A DNA stretch of 64,000 nt from Sclerotiophoma versabilis (Eukaryota; Ascomycota; Dothideomycetes; Pleosporales; Didymellaceae). Of the stretch, positions 42,891-54,672 are shown piece after piece. Positions within the stretch are counted from its first letter, which is position 1, and each line of letters begins with the position of its first letter. The position numbers and the translations under genes were made by a program. The stretch spans positions 1,109,001 through 1,173,000 of the forward strand of contig JAAROD010000014.1 in NCBI GenBank assembly GCA_012274445.1, read 5' to 3'. The notes below the pieces were generated by a model that saw only the letters and a program-made list of their open reading frames with translations, was not told the origin of the DNA and did no database searches.

Positions 42891-44474
42891 ACAGCTGGAC
42901 AGAATTGTCGCCCAATCCTTGACGTACAGGCACACCTACAACACGAATTTTTCGATTGAAATGAAATCAAGCATGCAAGCAGTCTTCGATCCCTAATTTT
43001 CATGAGCATAAATCCATAAGGAGATTTATATGAGTGTTGTAGACCTAACTTCGCAGTTCTGGAAAGCGTGCTTTTGTACCATTTTCCGTACTTGAAAGCG
43101 TTTGAGCATCGAGTCAAGACCAGAGACGATATACTCATCATCAAGTTCTTCCTTGTTTGGAGCTACCAGATCGAACACTCCAATCCGCAAAAATCCTTCC
43201 CCATCTTTCGTGGCCAGAAGAAGCGCAGAAGGACCAATGCCCAATTTGTTACTGAAACAGCATACTTGAAGTGAAAACAAATTAGTCTGCTCTACTAGAC
43301 GGAGCAGCCTATATTCTGGCTCACGCTATGGATGCGTCTCCTCTGAAGTCGTGTACGAATGGTCTTGTCATGATACTGCTCGTGAAAACATCACCTATGG
43401 TAAATCTGGGGGTTTTTTGTCTTTAAAACTATAGATGCACATATCATCTGGAGCTAGGATTGAGTAGTACGTATTATGATTGAAGGGCCTTCAGGGGCCA
43501 TCTGTCAATTTACCATTTGCGCAGGTCCACTCCCTGTAGGCAGTTCCAAGACTCGATTTGACTCTTTCGAATCTAAAGAAGAGTTGTTCTATAGATCGAA
43601 TGCTCAGCTCAAACATTAGGTGATTGGCAACCTTGTTGGTAGCAGTATTGACATAAGATTGCTTCGAGTGTAGGAAGGCATTCCTTAAAGAACACACATG
43701 CGTTAGAGGCGCCATGCAGCACTTTGTGGCTTCTGTATCGGACATGAGTATGGTCATTCATTTTTACAGAGTCAGCGTCAATCTCCTATACTTGACAGAA
43801 CGCGCGAGCATGTGTCATGCCAGCAAGGTCCGGCTGTGGCGGGTTCGAAGTCTCGTTCATGTTGTCAACGGCCTGAGTCGATACCACTCTTCGAATAACA
43901 CTGAATGAATCAGCTGCAAAGGATCTGGCATTGAGAGGATATCATTTCCAAAGGAGAGCGAGTTAATGGTGAAGGATTAGACCGTCAAGTAGCTGAGTCC
44001 TGAAGCTGCGTCACTACAACCCTGGTACAGATCAGGGACCCACTCCTAATGCAAACACACGACGGTCATTGTCCATACGGTCGTCCATCTAAGCACACGT
44101 GCACACGCATCCCCTTGGCCGTTATCTGCCTAAATATCTACGCTCGTTGATTACGGACAACCCACTTGTTTACCCTTCAAGGCCAAGACTCGCTATCGTG
44201 TCATTTTAGTTGGATTTGGCCCCTTCATCAACCACAAGGTGATGATGCGATGGATTAAGGAAGCTACATGCTACCTGATTGATTCTATATTATCTCTCGA
44301 GCCAGTCTAGGTAATCAAACGACATCTGTGCATGATCATGGCAAGAGCTGTCACAGCCTGATGTTTTCGACACGCCTCCAGATGCTGTTCAAAGCTGAAA
44401 GGACGGCTGATGTCTTCATCGCGACCGACGGAGACTGGTGTGTGTTGCATGCACAGTGTAAAGCTCAACATTCC
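42891..44474. other. Intergenic region, no gene seen
   Basis: About 1.6 kb with frames of at most 90 codons in conflicting phases. A GGTTCGAA sequence at 43,851 was checked as a tRNA B box and rejected because flanking arms do not pair. Otherwise featureless. Confidence 0.4.
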
Positions 44475-46598
44475 TCATCCTGTCGCCGGACTACCGACAT
44501 CCCTCTGGTATGCACCCGCAAAGTCCATCTGGCTTAGTTGTCCGTTGATCTGATCAATCTCTTGATTCAGATCTTCCAGGTTCTGTGCTAGACTTGTCTG
44601 CTCATCAAACCGCCTGTGCTTTGTTGCATCCGCCACCATCTCGCTGACCATGAACTTCTGCTCTTCGAGGACAATAAGTCTCTCGCGTAGCTCCTTTTCC
44701 TCGCTCTCCATGGCCGAAACCTCGGTACTGCTGACGACGCTACCGCCTGTTCTGTCGGTAGCCTTGATGGCTGCTAGAGCACCGCCTTTCGCTGGCTGAC
44801 CCTGAGGCACGGCGTGTTTAAGTATATTTGGTAACGATCGAAGAGGAAGCATATGTAAGCTTAAGAAGCTGTATGCTTGTTGATATACGGCTTTCTGTAA
44901 CCGCTTTTGTGTAGGTGATTCGGTGGGAAGGTCCCGTATCCGTTTTGCGGCTGTGTCAAATTGCGCAAATGCATCCATTAGCCGTTTCCGTACCTTCGTC
45001 GCGTCCGTAAGCTGCTGTGGTGTCGGCGGCTTCTCCGGATCTTGTAGCGCAGTCAAGAGCTTCTGAAAGCGCGGTAGAAGTAGTCGGATGCCTCTTTCGA
45101 ACTGCGCCAAGTTCTCGTAGGCCCGCTGGTCTTTTGGCTTTTGAGCCATCTCCCGCTCGAAATCGCTTCTGCTGAATAGCGTGTGATTACAGTCCTTGCA
45201 CATGCGTATGTCGACGCTCATCTGGTCTGTCGCCTTCTCTGACTTCTTAGGGTTGACGTTCAATCCGATCTCCATTGAGCATCCAGTATTGGGGTCACCG
45301 CATACCACTCGTCCGCACATGCGGCAGTGGTGTCTTCGAAACGTATACGTCGAGAACTCTTGCTGGCAGAATGGGCAGTGCGAGACTTTGGCGTCTTCCT
45401 CCCAGGTAATGATGGACTGCTCCAGAGCTTTGCGCTGGTTCTTCACTGTGTTTATGCCAACGGTAGATAGCCCAAACCAACCCCCAGCATTAGGTGTCTC
45501 CTCGATGGGCGGTGGATTGGCGAGCAGTTGTGTCAGCTTCGTGAGGCGCTTTTCCAGTCTGCTAACTTCCATGTACTCTCTGTCCACCTTCTTCCGCCTG
45601 ATCTTTGCGAACTCGTCGAAGTGGTTGCGCTCAAAACCGTGGTGGTCGTTGTAGCCTTCCCTTGACTTGTAGCACGTTTCGCAGACTCTACACCAGATGC
45701 CCCTGACTGGATCATGTTTCGCTGCTCTTGACAGCTTCATCTGGTACAGTGTGTGGTCCTCGCAGAAGAGCTGCCCACACTGCCTGCAATTCACAGCTGT
45801 CTGACTGTTGCCCAGCGCCATACCAGATCCTGTAATTGTCCTGCCACAAACTGGGTCTGAGCATACGTCTCGATATCCAGGTCTCTGCCAATGCGCTCTT
45901 GTGACCTCTTCCTCGGGGTCTCTGCGAATGACGGGGATGGGTGGGGTATCGTGGCCGGCGCGGGTGTTGGAGCTGCTGCGGGCGTGAGAGGCAGGCGGCG
46001 GTGTCGGCGAGCTGTTCGATTCGAAGACGTCGAGACCCTTGAGCTTCTGGTTCAATACAGCGAGGGGCTGGAACTTCTTCGCCTTGACCATCTGCTCCTC
46101 GAACCAGTTCTTGACCTCATCCTGCTCTTCTTCGACGAGGTTCTGGTGGTTGTCGTCGAGATGTCTGGCGCGAGTTAGGGCTGCGTGCTGAGCGCTGAGG
46201 CATGAGGGAGCAGTACCGGTTGAGCTGGAGGAGCGTCACCTGCCACGATCAGTTCACTGCACAGAGAATGGGCAAGAGCTACGGCGTACCATCTCCTCAT
46301 TGCATATGGGACACGCCAGGCGATTACTAGCACGAGCGGCGGCATTCTCACTCGGCCCCAGCAGGACCTTGCTACTTATGTCCTCCCTCGTCTCGGCGGT
46401 GCTGGCGGGGCTGTTGGACGTCTGGCTGCTCAGTGACAGGGAGCTCTCCGAGGGCGACAGCAGGCTCGCATTGCGGACATGGCTGCGCTGTGCTTGGGGC
46501 GCTTGGAGTGCCTGCGGGGGCGCGGGCGACGCAGCGGGCGACAGGTTCCTCCCGCTCCCCAGCACGCGACCACCGCCCAGGGACCTACGGGAGGCCAT
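44475..46598 (-). CDS. PEP7: VAC1/PEP7-like FYVE zinc-finger protein (vacuolar protein sorting), 673 aa
   Basis: Exons 46598-46290, 46239-46217 (only 23 nt) and 46164-44475, with introns of 50 and 52 nt, sum to 2022 nt. The microexon completes a C2H2 finger (CPICNEEM..LNRHLDDNH) that starts at about residue 97. A first Cys-rich ring (CSDPVC...CRQCGQLFC...CRVCETC) occupies about 210-285. The canonical FYVE signature RRHHCRMCGRVVC is at about 385-400, and CKDCN closes the domain. The C-terminus is helical with a Rab-binding-like coiled coil (EDLNQEIDQINGQL). The order C2H2, FYVE and C-terminal helix matches yeast Vac1/Pep7 and animal Rabenosyn-5, Rab5-effector tethers that bind PtdIns3P on endosomes and work with Vps45. 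It is divergent from MET8. Confidence 0.9.
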
Positions 46599-46953
46599 GG
46601 TAGGAGTAGAGGGTATCTAGGAGTGGTGCAGCGCGACGGGGGTCGCGCGGCGGAGTTACGGCGGAGCGCTAGGAGTGGGCGTGGCGCAAGGATTCCTGTG
46701 CATGCGCATATGCATCGTGCATGCTGGGCAACGCAGTACGCCTTAACTCTCTGTGCAACTCAGTGGTATCTGGTTGTCTTGCCAGTCTAGACGTTACTAA
46801 TGCATTCGACGGCGACGGTTGAGGCTGCAGAAGCCTATCGATAGCGCTGCCGTTCATCTCCTCGGTGCAATCGACAGCCTTGGCCGACGCCATTGAGGTG
46901 AGGCTCACATCTCCGCGCAATATGCGCCGCTTCTCCAACACGCACCTCTCACC

Positions 46954-47807
46954 ATGGCGCACGATCATGACTACCCAGAAATCCAGGGCGGCGGCTCGCT
47001 GATTCTTGCATGGCAGATTCGGAATAAGCGCGTGCTAGTGGTGGGTGGCGGTGAAGTGAGTGTTACTGCTGGGCGCGCGCGATGGTAATTGACGGTTGAC
47101 TCTAGCACAGGTCGCCGCAGGCCGCATCGTGAACGTTCTCAACGCCGATGCCAAAGTCACCGTAGTATCTCCGCGCGAGGGACTCAATCCCGAAGTCGCG
47201 TACCGAATCGAGCAAAAACAGGTAGACTATGTTGACCGTAAATTCGAGCCCTCAGACCTCGATGGCGCGGACATGGTCATGACTGCTGTGGACGATCCAG
47301 AGGCCTCGACGCAGATTTGGAAGCTATGCAAGGAGAGGAGAATAGCAGCGAACATCGCCGACGTACCGCCAGAGTGCGACTTTTACTTTGGCAGCGTACA
47401 CCGCGATGGGCCGCTTCAGATCATGGTCAGCACAAACGGGAAAGGTCCCAGGCTGGCCAACATCGTCAGGCGGCAGATTGCTGCAAATCTGCCGCCAAAC
47501 ATTGGCCAAGCAATCACAAGAGTAGGAATGCTGCGTCAGAAGCTGCGTAAGGTAGCGCCAGATATCTCAGAGGGTCCAAAGCGGATGGCTTGGTACGTAT
47601 AATTGATCCCATGCTTGGGTAGAGGTACTAAGCCAACGCAGGATGATCAAAGTCAGCGACGCATACTCACTCGAGGACCTCTGCTCTATAACCGATAGAG
47701 AGATGGAGCAGCTACTGGGTTACTACAAGCCTAACACTGTACCTAGTCTTGACTTGCTCCGATTACAGGAGCCGGATGGCGCATTCGACGGTCCTTTCCT
47801 TATATGA
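46954..47807 (+). CDS. MET8: Siroheme biosynthesis dehydrogenase/ferrochelatase MET8, 249 aa
   Basis: Three exons (46954-47055, 47111-47592, 47642-47807) with introns of 55 and 49 nt give 750 nt. The N-terminal Rossmann motif is VLVVGGGEVAAGRI, with an intron inside it. DADAKVTVVSP is the second strand. NIADVPPECDFYFGSV carries the conserved Asp region shared with yeast Met8, and the GKGPRLANIVRRQI block follows. The enzyme oxidises precorrin-2 with NAD and inserts iron to make siroheme, the cofactor of sulfite (and nitrite) reductase, so it serves sulfur and nitrogen assimilation. Length is close to the yeast protein (274 aa). The open reading frame in exon 2 alone lacks the nucleotide-binding glycines, which confirms the spliced start. 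Confidence 0.92.
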
Positions 47808-48090
47808 AAGACAGATACAGGACGCATTTTAGACAAGCACATAGATGGACTGGGTAAGTGGGTGTTGTCATGACTTTCGGTTTGTTCAACAAAATGTTCA
47901 CTATTGTACACTCATCCTTTGTCTCATCTTCATGACCGCGCACTGCTCAGCCAATCAGCGTGCTGTGGCCCAAGCGCCTGATCGCAACTTCCTAAGGCTT
48001 CATAGATGCAACAATCATCTTCGCTCAGTATTCGACATCACCACTCTACAAATTCAATCCTAAATTTTTAGACTTTTGTTCGAGGACACT

Positions 48091-49392
48091 ATGGACTTGG
48101 CTCAACGGCCACCTTACAGCACAATCGACTTCAAAGCACTTGCCAAAGCTGACCCAGACTTCAAGCGAACATGGCAAGCGTGCTCTGGTAAACTTGATTT
48201 TCAGGACTCTTCCACCCTTCAGTCCTTGTCCAAAGCTATCCTCAAAGTCGACTTTGACCTTGAGCTCTCCCTTCCAGAGGATCGGCTCTGCCCTCCAATA
48301 CCCAACCGGTGGAATTATGTGTCCTGGATCCAAGGTCTCCTTGACTCCACATCACCTTCCTACTCCAACAAGTATGAGCCTGAGAGAGAAGTGGTTGGCT
48401 TGGATATCGGTACGGGTGCCTCTGGCATCTATGCAATGCTCTGCATCAAGAGCAGATCTAATTGGACCATGTGCGCTACCGACATCGACAAGAAGTCTTT
48501 TGAATCTGCAGCTGCAAACTTCGCAAAGAACAACCTGCTAAGCCGAACGAAGATACTACAAACAACTCCTTCAATTCCTTTGATTCCACTCGAAGCACTA
48601 GGCACTCAACAATTGGACTTCACACTGTGCAACCCACCCTTCTTCGCCAACTCCGCTGAGATGGAAAAGTCTCTTAGCGGCGAAGGAAAAGCCACAGGAC
48701 CTAACGCTATCTGTACTGGCTCCAACAACGAAATGATATATCCTGGCGGGGATCTAGGCTTTGTCACGCGGATGGTTGAGGAGTCGCTCGTTCTTCGCAG
48801 CAAGGTGACATGGTACAGCAGCATGCTTGGCAAGCTTTCTAGCGCCAAAGCTATCGTAGAGCTTCTCAAGTCGCGCAGCATTACGAACTGGGCTGTTGGT
48901 GTGCTTGATCCCGGAACCAAGACTGGGACGAAGAGATGGATTGTTGCATGGAGTTTTGGTGATCTGAGACCACGGAACAGCATCGCTCGCCCGCCCGGTG
49001 GTAGCTTTCCACACGATCTCCTGCCATTTCCAACATTTTACAGTATCTTGTTACCTTCTTCAATAACTGGTGCTACTGCTGTCGACAAGCTGAACGATCA
49101 ACTTTCGGCCCTGGACTTGACGTGGAAGTGGAATGCAGCGACGGCGACTGGCATCGGGGAGACGTCGGAGAATGTGTGGGGAAGAGCGTACAGGAGGGCC
49201 TACGAGCGGCGAAAGAGAGAAGGTCAGATAGAAATGCACGGCAACACACTTGACACAAAGGTCAAGTTGGCGTTTCGCGTTACAGTCGTGCAGTTGGCCG
49301 GCGAGGTCGTGCTGGAATGGCTTAGAGGAGACGACCAGGTCATGTGGGAAAGCTTTTGCGGCTGTGTGCATCGGTGGTTTAAACAGACGTAG
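48091..49392 (+). CDS. METTL16-like RNA N6-adenosine methyltransferase, 433 aa
   Basis: Intronless. The ATG at 48091 is preceded by an in-frame TTG only. The N-terminus matches the METTL16/RlmF family (YSTIDFKALAKADPDFKR, then CPPIPNRWNYVSWIQGLL). The SAM-binding strand is VVGLDIGTGASGIYAML, then ATDIDKKSFESA, and the catalytic NPPF is at residues 181-184 in CNPPFF. KVTWYSSMLGKLSSAKAI is a further conserved block. Human METTL16 methylates U6 snRNA and MAT2A hairpins. Fungal homologues such as fission-yeast Mtl16 modify U6 at the ACAGA box, so a nuclear splicing-related role is the best inference. The vertebrate-conserved C-terminal domain is not evident. Confidence 0.88.
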   Translation: MDLAQRPPYSTIDFKALAKADPDFKRTWQACSGKLDFQDSSTLQSLSKAILKVDFDLELSLPEDRLCPPIPNRWNYVSWIQGLLDSTSPSYSNKYEPEREVVGLDIGTGASGIYAMLCIKSRSNWTMCATDIDKKSFESAAANFAKNNLLSRTKILQTTPSIPLIPLEALGTQQLDFTLCNPPFFANSAEMEKSLSGEGKATGPNAICTGSNNEMIYPGGDLGFVTRMVEESLVLRSKVTWYSSMLGKLSSAKAIVELLKSRSITNWAVGVLDPGTKTGTKRWIVAWSFGDLRPRNSIARPPGGSFPHDLLPFPTFYSILLPSSITGATAVDKLNDQLSALDLTWKWNAATATGIGETSENVWGRAYRRAYERRKREGQIEMHGNTLDTKVKLAFRVTVVQLAGEVVLEWLRGDDQVMWESFCGCVHRWFKQT

Positions 49393-49658
49393 ATGGCTCC
49401 TGCCTGCTATGGTTGTGATACAAACGGGAAAGAGTAGGCTTATTTCTCTTCAAGCTTACCATTCCGCGCTCTCTCACTCTCACCTTTTGCTCAGGAATTT
49501 TCCACCACCTACGTGAATACATCTACATTGAACTTGGCTTCGACCACGCTGCGTCACTCACAACTCTATTTCAATATAACACGCAGCAAGTACAATAAAT
49601 ACACTGTCCAACCTCTTCCCTAACCTTGCGTAGCACACCTGCTGACTGCTACGACATC

Positions 49659-50204
49659 ATGTTGGACCCTAGCAAACCAATCTACTTCGCTTCTTCCACA
49701 GAGCTCGCAGACTTGGGTGCCGTCCGCTTTGATCACGACACCGCAGCTGTTGGCGACAAAGACTACTCTCTTAACTCTTACACCCAGGCACCAGTGACTG
49801 TCCAAGCCGGCCGCGCGCCCAAGGGCCTTGAGAATCAAGTCTTTGCGTGGAATACCTTTCAGTACACCACAAGCGAGCGCAACGAGAAAGAAGAGAAGAA
49901 GGGCGATCTGCATGAAGGGCAGTTGCACCGACAAAATAGGGCTGCAGCGGGTATTCTGCCGGCTGTGATAGCGTACGATAACAAGCCTCCGAGCTACGGT
50001 GGTGGGGGAACGCGAGGCGGTAAAGGAGGGAGGGGAGGAAGGGGAAGAAAAGGCGGAATGGGTGGTGGTGCACTTGGTAAGAGCGACGGGCAGTTGGATG
50101 CGCTTTGCGCAGGTAGGAAGCCTGAGGGTAACGTACCGCCGTTGGCGAAGGGATTCGCGGAGGAGCTAGATAAGAGCATGTTTTGGGATGAGCCAATCTA
50201 CTGA
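49659..50204 (+). CDS. Hypothetical protein with Gly/Arg/Lys-rich segment, 181 aa
   Basis: The frame starts at the ATG at 49659 (MLDPSKPIYFASSTELADLGAVRFDHD) and is uninterrupted. The first 120 residues show no known domain. About 112-145 is a Gly-rich basic tract (GGGGTRGGKGGRGGRGRKGG), like RGG boxes that bind RNA. The C-terminus is a short acidic-aromatic end (DKSMFWDEPIY). Codon use and the sharp start and stop support a real gene. No role can be given beyond possible nucleic-acid contact. It is co-directional with the METTL16-like gene 266 bp upstream. Confidence 0.65.
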   Translation: MLDPSKPIYFASSTELADLGAVRFDHDTAAVGDKDYSLNSYTQAPVTVQAGRAPKGLENQVFAWNTFQYTTSERNEKEEKKGDLHEGQLHRQNRAAAGILPAVIAYDNKPPSYGGGGTRGGKGGRGGRGRKGGMGGGALGKSDGQLDALCAGRKPEGNVPPLAKGFAEELDKSMFWDEPIY

Positions 50205-50636
50205 GAGGGCGCTGTGTGGGCCCAAATGACTTCAAAGCTTCTGCTTGTGAAGATGTTTGTCGTCGCAAGGCGCTCAGCTGGACAAGCTCAACATGGCAGG
50301 GTCAACACAAGCGTCACTCTAATTGTCATCACAACATCCGTTACAGATAGGCTATCACACATAGAACACGCATGGGCCGTGCCACGATACAGCGCTGCCA
50401 CCTGTCTCTGACGTGAAATTCCATTCAACGCTCTCATGTGTTCTAGGTTTAGGAGATATGAGCGACGTTTCTTGATGACATAGGGTGACGAGCATTACGA
50501 GAGCATATAAAGTTCATCATCGACATCTTTCTAAAGCCTTCCTATCGACCTACCTATGATACGATCTTTTGTGATATGGCACAAGCATACAATCATCCAC
50601 TATCACAAACAGAGACACTCAAGACAATCTTTCCCG

Positions 50637-51805
50637 ATGACCGCTAGAGCTACTGAAAACTTCGAAGAACAGCATGGTGACACTGACAGGCCGGCACCGG
50701 AAAATCTTGACGAACGTCGTCGCAGATGGGCGCAACTACTTCGTAATCAACATTATGAGTCCGTCATCTTCGATATCCTGAGCGACGAGCTCCCAAGTAC
50801 ACAAACAGCTCCGTTATTGACCCTACAAATTTAGCCATCCACATGCGCGAATGTGCCCTGATCTTAGCATCAGCGCCGAACATCTTCTTCGCAGCCGTAG
50901 AAGGCAATCTCATAAGTCGCATAAATCACGACGCTGATCTTCAGACAGAATATGCGGCCATGCAACAGCACGCATACCACCAGCCTTCCATTTACGTTCA
51001 CCTCCTTGCTGACGATGAGGGTACTACACCAACACCGAACCAGTACTTGATCATTCGGCACGTAGTGCAAGACTATCTTGGCCAAGAATTTTCAGAGACA
51101 GCACATCACATCGACAATATTACTTCACCGTATGCATCGCTAGTAGCATCAACACAAGGATACCGTAAGTACCTCCACACACCAAGTACTTACCGCTCTC
51201 TTAGGCGCGTTGCTACACTTCAACGCCTCTGTGCTGGCATCTCATCACGCTGTTCACATATTTCTTCACACCTGCACGACGGACCTCTTCAGTACCCTCC
51301 AGCAGAAGTGGGTTACGCGCTCAATGCACATAATAGGCTGGCACAACACCGCGCTCATCAGTCCTCGAACTACATCATGGACCTTGTTGAAGATATCTGC
51401 ACCCACCTCTTCTGCACTAACGTACTCAGACAACACTTCAAGATGCACCAATTCATCATCTATCTTATCTTCAGGCCAACACAAGCAGCTATTGCTGAGA
51501 TCTTTTGCTCGGGGCTGCTGCAGTGCTGGGTTGACGGGGGTGGAGGGTTCAACGCATATCCTGCTGGGAGAAGCATTGCGAGTTCAAGAAGAGTAGGCCA
51601 AGACGAGTGGCATGAGTATAAAATTGCGGCTGGACAGGAAAGTCCGTTGGAAGGTCGGATAAGGGCGATGAAGGAGAGAGCTCAGGTTTGGAGGGAGGCA
51701 TTAGATTGGGACAACGAAGAAGAGGAACCACCAGGTGCGGACGTAGAAATGGCTGTGGAGACTGGAGATGCTGTAAGGATAGGTGACAGCATGGACAAGT
51801 CGTGA
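50637..51805 (+). CDS. Hypothetical protein with four exons and very short introns, 346 aa
   Basis: Exons 50637-50796, 50835-51164, 51205-51311 and 51362-51805 are separated by introns of 38, 40 and 50 nt. The joined length is 1041 nt. The second intron has a perfect GTAAGT donor. Each join is needed: without them the frame is interrupted, while with them the protein reads smoothly through QGYRALLHFNASVLASHH and LQQKWSSNYIMDLVEDICTHLFC. The protein has an N-terminal charged segment, a helical middle rich in His, and an acidic C-terminal tail after REALDWDNEEEE. I recognise no domain; it appears to be a lineage-specific fungal protein. Confidence 0.6.
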
Positions 51806-52300
51806 AAGTCGGTCGTATAACATCGAAAGCCGACCCGCCAGCCCAGGCGTTCAGCGAGTCTACATTCAATATCTGACGGTATTAGCATGCGATGTGCTTG
51901 GTTGACACATAGCGTGCGTTACTATGGGAGTCACTGTGACAGTAGCTCCTAATGACTCTGTGACAGCGAACGATGCAGTGTGAGTGTTAGCTGGTCGCCA
52001 GCGAATATGGACGGGTTTGGTGAGCGCCACAGTCAGCCACAGTCAGCCACAATGACTGTTAGCGCGTTTTGACTCAAATGTTCCCCTCCAAAACCCCTCC
52101 AGCTGCTGCACGCGAGCTGCGCAACAAAGTTAACTTCTTTGGATTGTCCGCTAGTAGAACCAAAGGTAAGATTACTCGACAGTAGTCTTCCGCTATACCA
52201 CTTATAAGTCGATCTTCAACGAATGTGGCACTGCGTTGCAATCATTCCATCTATTGCTCTGTTTGTTATCTTTGAGCTCTGCTAACAATAGCAAACAGCA
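51806..52300. promoter_or_regulatory. Upstream region of GLN4 with short tandem repeats
   Basis: Contains CACAGTCAGC-type tandem copies at about 52,028-52,050 and several GTGACAGT-like words at 51,935-51,966. A GCTAAC..CAG just before the ATG (52,281-52,298) suggests the end of a 5' leader intron. No gene is present. Confidence 0.4.
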
Positions 52301-54252
52301 ATGGCAGAACCAACAACTCCACCACCCGCGACCGCTCCTGCAGCCGAGGATGAGAAGGGTCCTTCCAAGCGCGCGCTCGAGAAGGCCGCAAAGAAAGCCG
52401 CCGCCAAAGCAAAGAAGGCTGAACATGCTCTGCGACCCAAGGAGCAGGCAAAGCCCGCCGCCAAAGCTGAGCCCGTGAGCATGTTTGCCGAGGGCTGGCT
52501 GAAGCGCGTATATGAGGAGAAGCCTGTCAAAGATGTATACACACGATTCCCTCCCGAACCCAACGGCTACCTGCACATCGGCCACTGCAAGGCCATCGCT
52601 GTGAACTTTGGATTCGCGAAACACCACAAGGGCCAGTGCTACCTACGATACGACGATACGAACCCCGAGAAGGAGGAGGAGAAGTACTTCACGAGTATTC
52701 TGGACATTATCAAGTGGTTAGGCTTCGAGCCGTGGAAGGTCACATATAGCAGTGACAACTTCGATAAGCTTTACGAGCTGGCTGAGGAGCTGATCAGGAA
52801 GGATGGCGCATACGTGTGCCACTGCTCAAGTCCGTAGAAACACCGCATCTTAAGAAGAAGAAGAAGAGCTGACGCAAAACAGGAGAGGAGGTCAACATGC
52901 AGCGTGGTGGTCCCGACAACCGCGGCAAGCGCTACGCCTGCAAGCACCGCATACGACCCATCGAAGAGTCAATTACCGAATTCCGGGCGATGCGCGACGG
53001 TAAATACAAGGCTGGCGAGGCATATCTGCGTATGAAGCAGAGCCTCACAGATCCCAACGAAGGCAACCCGCAGATGTGGGATCTGCCTGCTTATCGTGTC
53101 GTCGAAAAGAACCACCACCACAGAACGGGCGACAGATGGAAGATCTACCCTACATACGACTTCACGCACTGCATCTGTGATGCGCTTGAGGGTATCACGC
53201 ATTCCATGTGCACGGTCGAGTTCCGCCAGAGCAGAATTTCGTATGACTGGCTGCTGGAGCAGCTCGACATGAAGGTGCCCAAATCGGAAGAGAAGGGACC
53301 TATGCAGAGGGAGTATGGTCGTCTGAGCGTCAACGGAACCATCTTGTCGAAGCGTCGCATTCTTATGCTCGTTGAGGGAGCAAAGGTTGGCGATAGGGTG
53401 ATTCCGCCATCAGTCCGCGGCTGGGACGACCCTCGTCTGTACACCATGGTTGCGCTCCGCCGCCGTGGTATCCCCGCCAAAGCCATGCTCAACTTCGTCG
53501 AAGAGTTGGGTGTTACAGACTCCTTCACCGACATCGAACCAGCTCGCTTCGAAGCTTCGATCCGGAAGCACCTCGAGCGCACCGTACCGCGCCAGATGCT
53601 CGTCCTCGAACCCATCAAAGTCGTCATCGAAGACTTTGCCGCCGAAGACGAGCAAGAGGTCACCGTCCCATACGACCCTAAGGGCGGCATCCCTGGCGAG
53701 CGCAAGGTCAAGGTGGGCGGCTCAATCTACATTGACCGCAGCGATTTCCGCGAAGAAGATGACCCAGACTACTTCCGTCTGGCTCCAAACAAGGCCGTCG
53801 GCCTGTACAACGTACCTTTCTCCATTCGCGCTACATCTTTCGAAAAGGACGCAAGCGGCAAGGTTACAGAAATCAAGGCCGTCAAGGTTCCCTCGAGCGA
53901 GAAGCCAAAGGCGTACATCCAATGGGTCGATGCAGCGACAGGCATCAAGGTCACAGCGCGCCAGTACAACAGCCTCTTCAAGACAGAGTCACCAAACACA
54001 TTGAACTGGAAAGATGGTTCGTGGGCAGACGACCTTAGGCCAGACTCCGAGGTCATCTATGAGAATGCGGTCATTGAGAGGGGACTGAACAACTTGATCA
54101 AGGAGAACAGCTTGAGCCCCAGTGGGTCGAGTGATGCACTGGTCAGGTTCCAAGCCCTTCGTACAGCGTATTTCTGCGTTGATGTGGAGTCAACTGAGGA
54201 CAAGATCGTGCTGAACCAAATTGTGAGCCTGAGGGAGGATAAGGGGAAATAA
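52301..54252 (+). CDS. GLN4: Cytosolic glutaminyl-tRNA synthetase, 632 aa
   Basis: Two exons, 52301-52829 and 52883-54252, with a 53-nt intron using GTCCGT (1899 nt). The N-terminus has a Lys/Ala-rich appended helix instead of the long yeast N-domain. The class I signature is PNGYLHIGHCKA with HIGH at residues 92-95. RYDDTNPEKEEEKY follows, and the Gln-type LSKR (KMSKS equivalent) is at about residue 331 in NGTILSKRRI. RGWDDPRLYT and the EVVYE/VIYENAVIERG-type anticodon-binding beta barrels complete it. It charges tRNA-Gln with glutamine in the cytosol. The eukaryote-like features and the PNGYLHIGH context separate it from GluRS. Confidence 0.96.
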
Positions 54253-54672
54253 GAAGGTGCGTTGTAGTGTAGACGAGCGAGGCGTTAGGGTGGCGGATTT
54301 GATGAGCTGAATGGCTTTACGATGATATAGACGAATGTCGACAATTGATAGTTACTTTGACTCAAATTATTGCCCTACCTTAATGTTAGCAGGGTGTGAA
54401 AGCCGATTACAAGCCAACAATAAGCTCTTAGGACATTACAAAGTATCTTGGGATTAAATTGCAACCCATTTGTAGCTTGACAGAGCTTTTGATAGATACT
54501 AGTACCTTGATAATGTTGCCGCCAGAACCGATGTAGAAGTGAAGCTAACCCCATACGGTAGTCTTCGTGAAGGTTCTCGAGCACGGGCCAAACGCGATCG
54601 GAGCAACAAGGGCCGACCCTGCATGGCGGGCGGCGATGGATGGCGCAACTCTACAAAAGTTGAGAGGCCACG
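54253..54672. other. Intergenic region between GLN4 and SPF1
   Basis: Holds the GLN4 3' flank (AT-richer, with minus-strand short frames only) and the SPF1 leader from about 54,560. No other gene is seen. Confidence 0.45.

Noticed and set aside
43849..43862. tRNA B-box-like GGGTTCGAAG
   Set aside because: No pairing T-arm or anticodon arm around it.
53145..53711. 188-codon minus-strand frame opposite GLN4
   Set aside because: Antisense shadow of glutaminyl-tRNA synthetase coding sequence.
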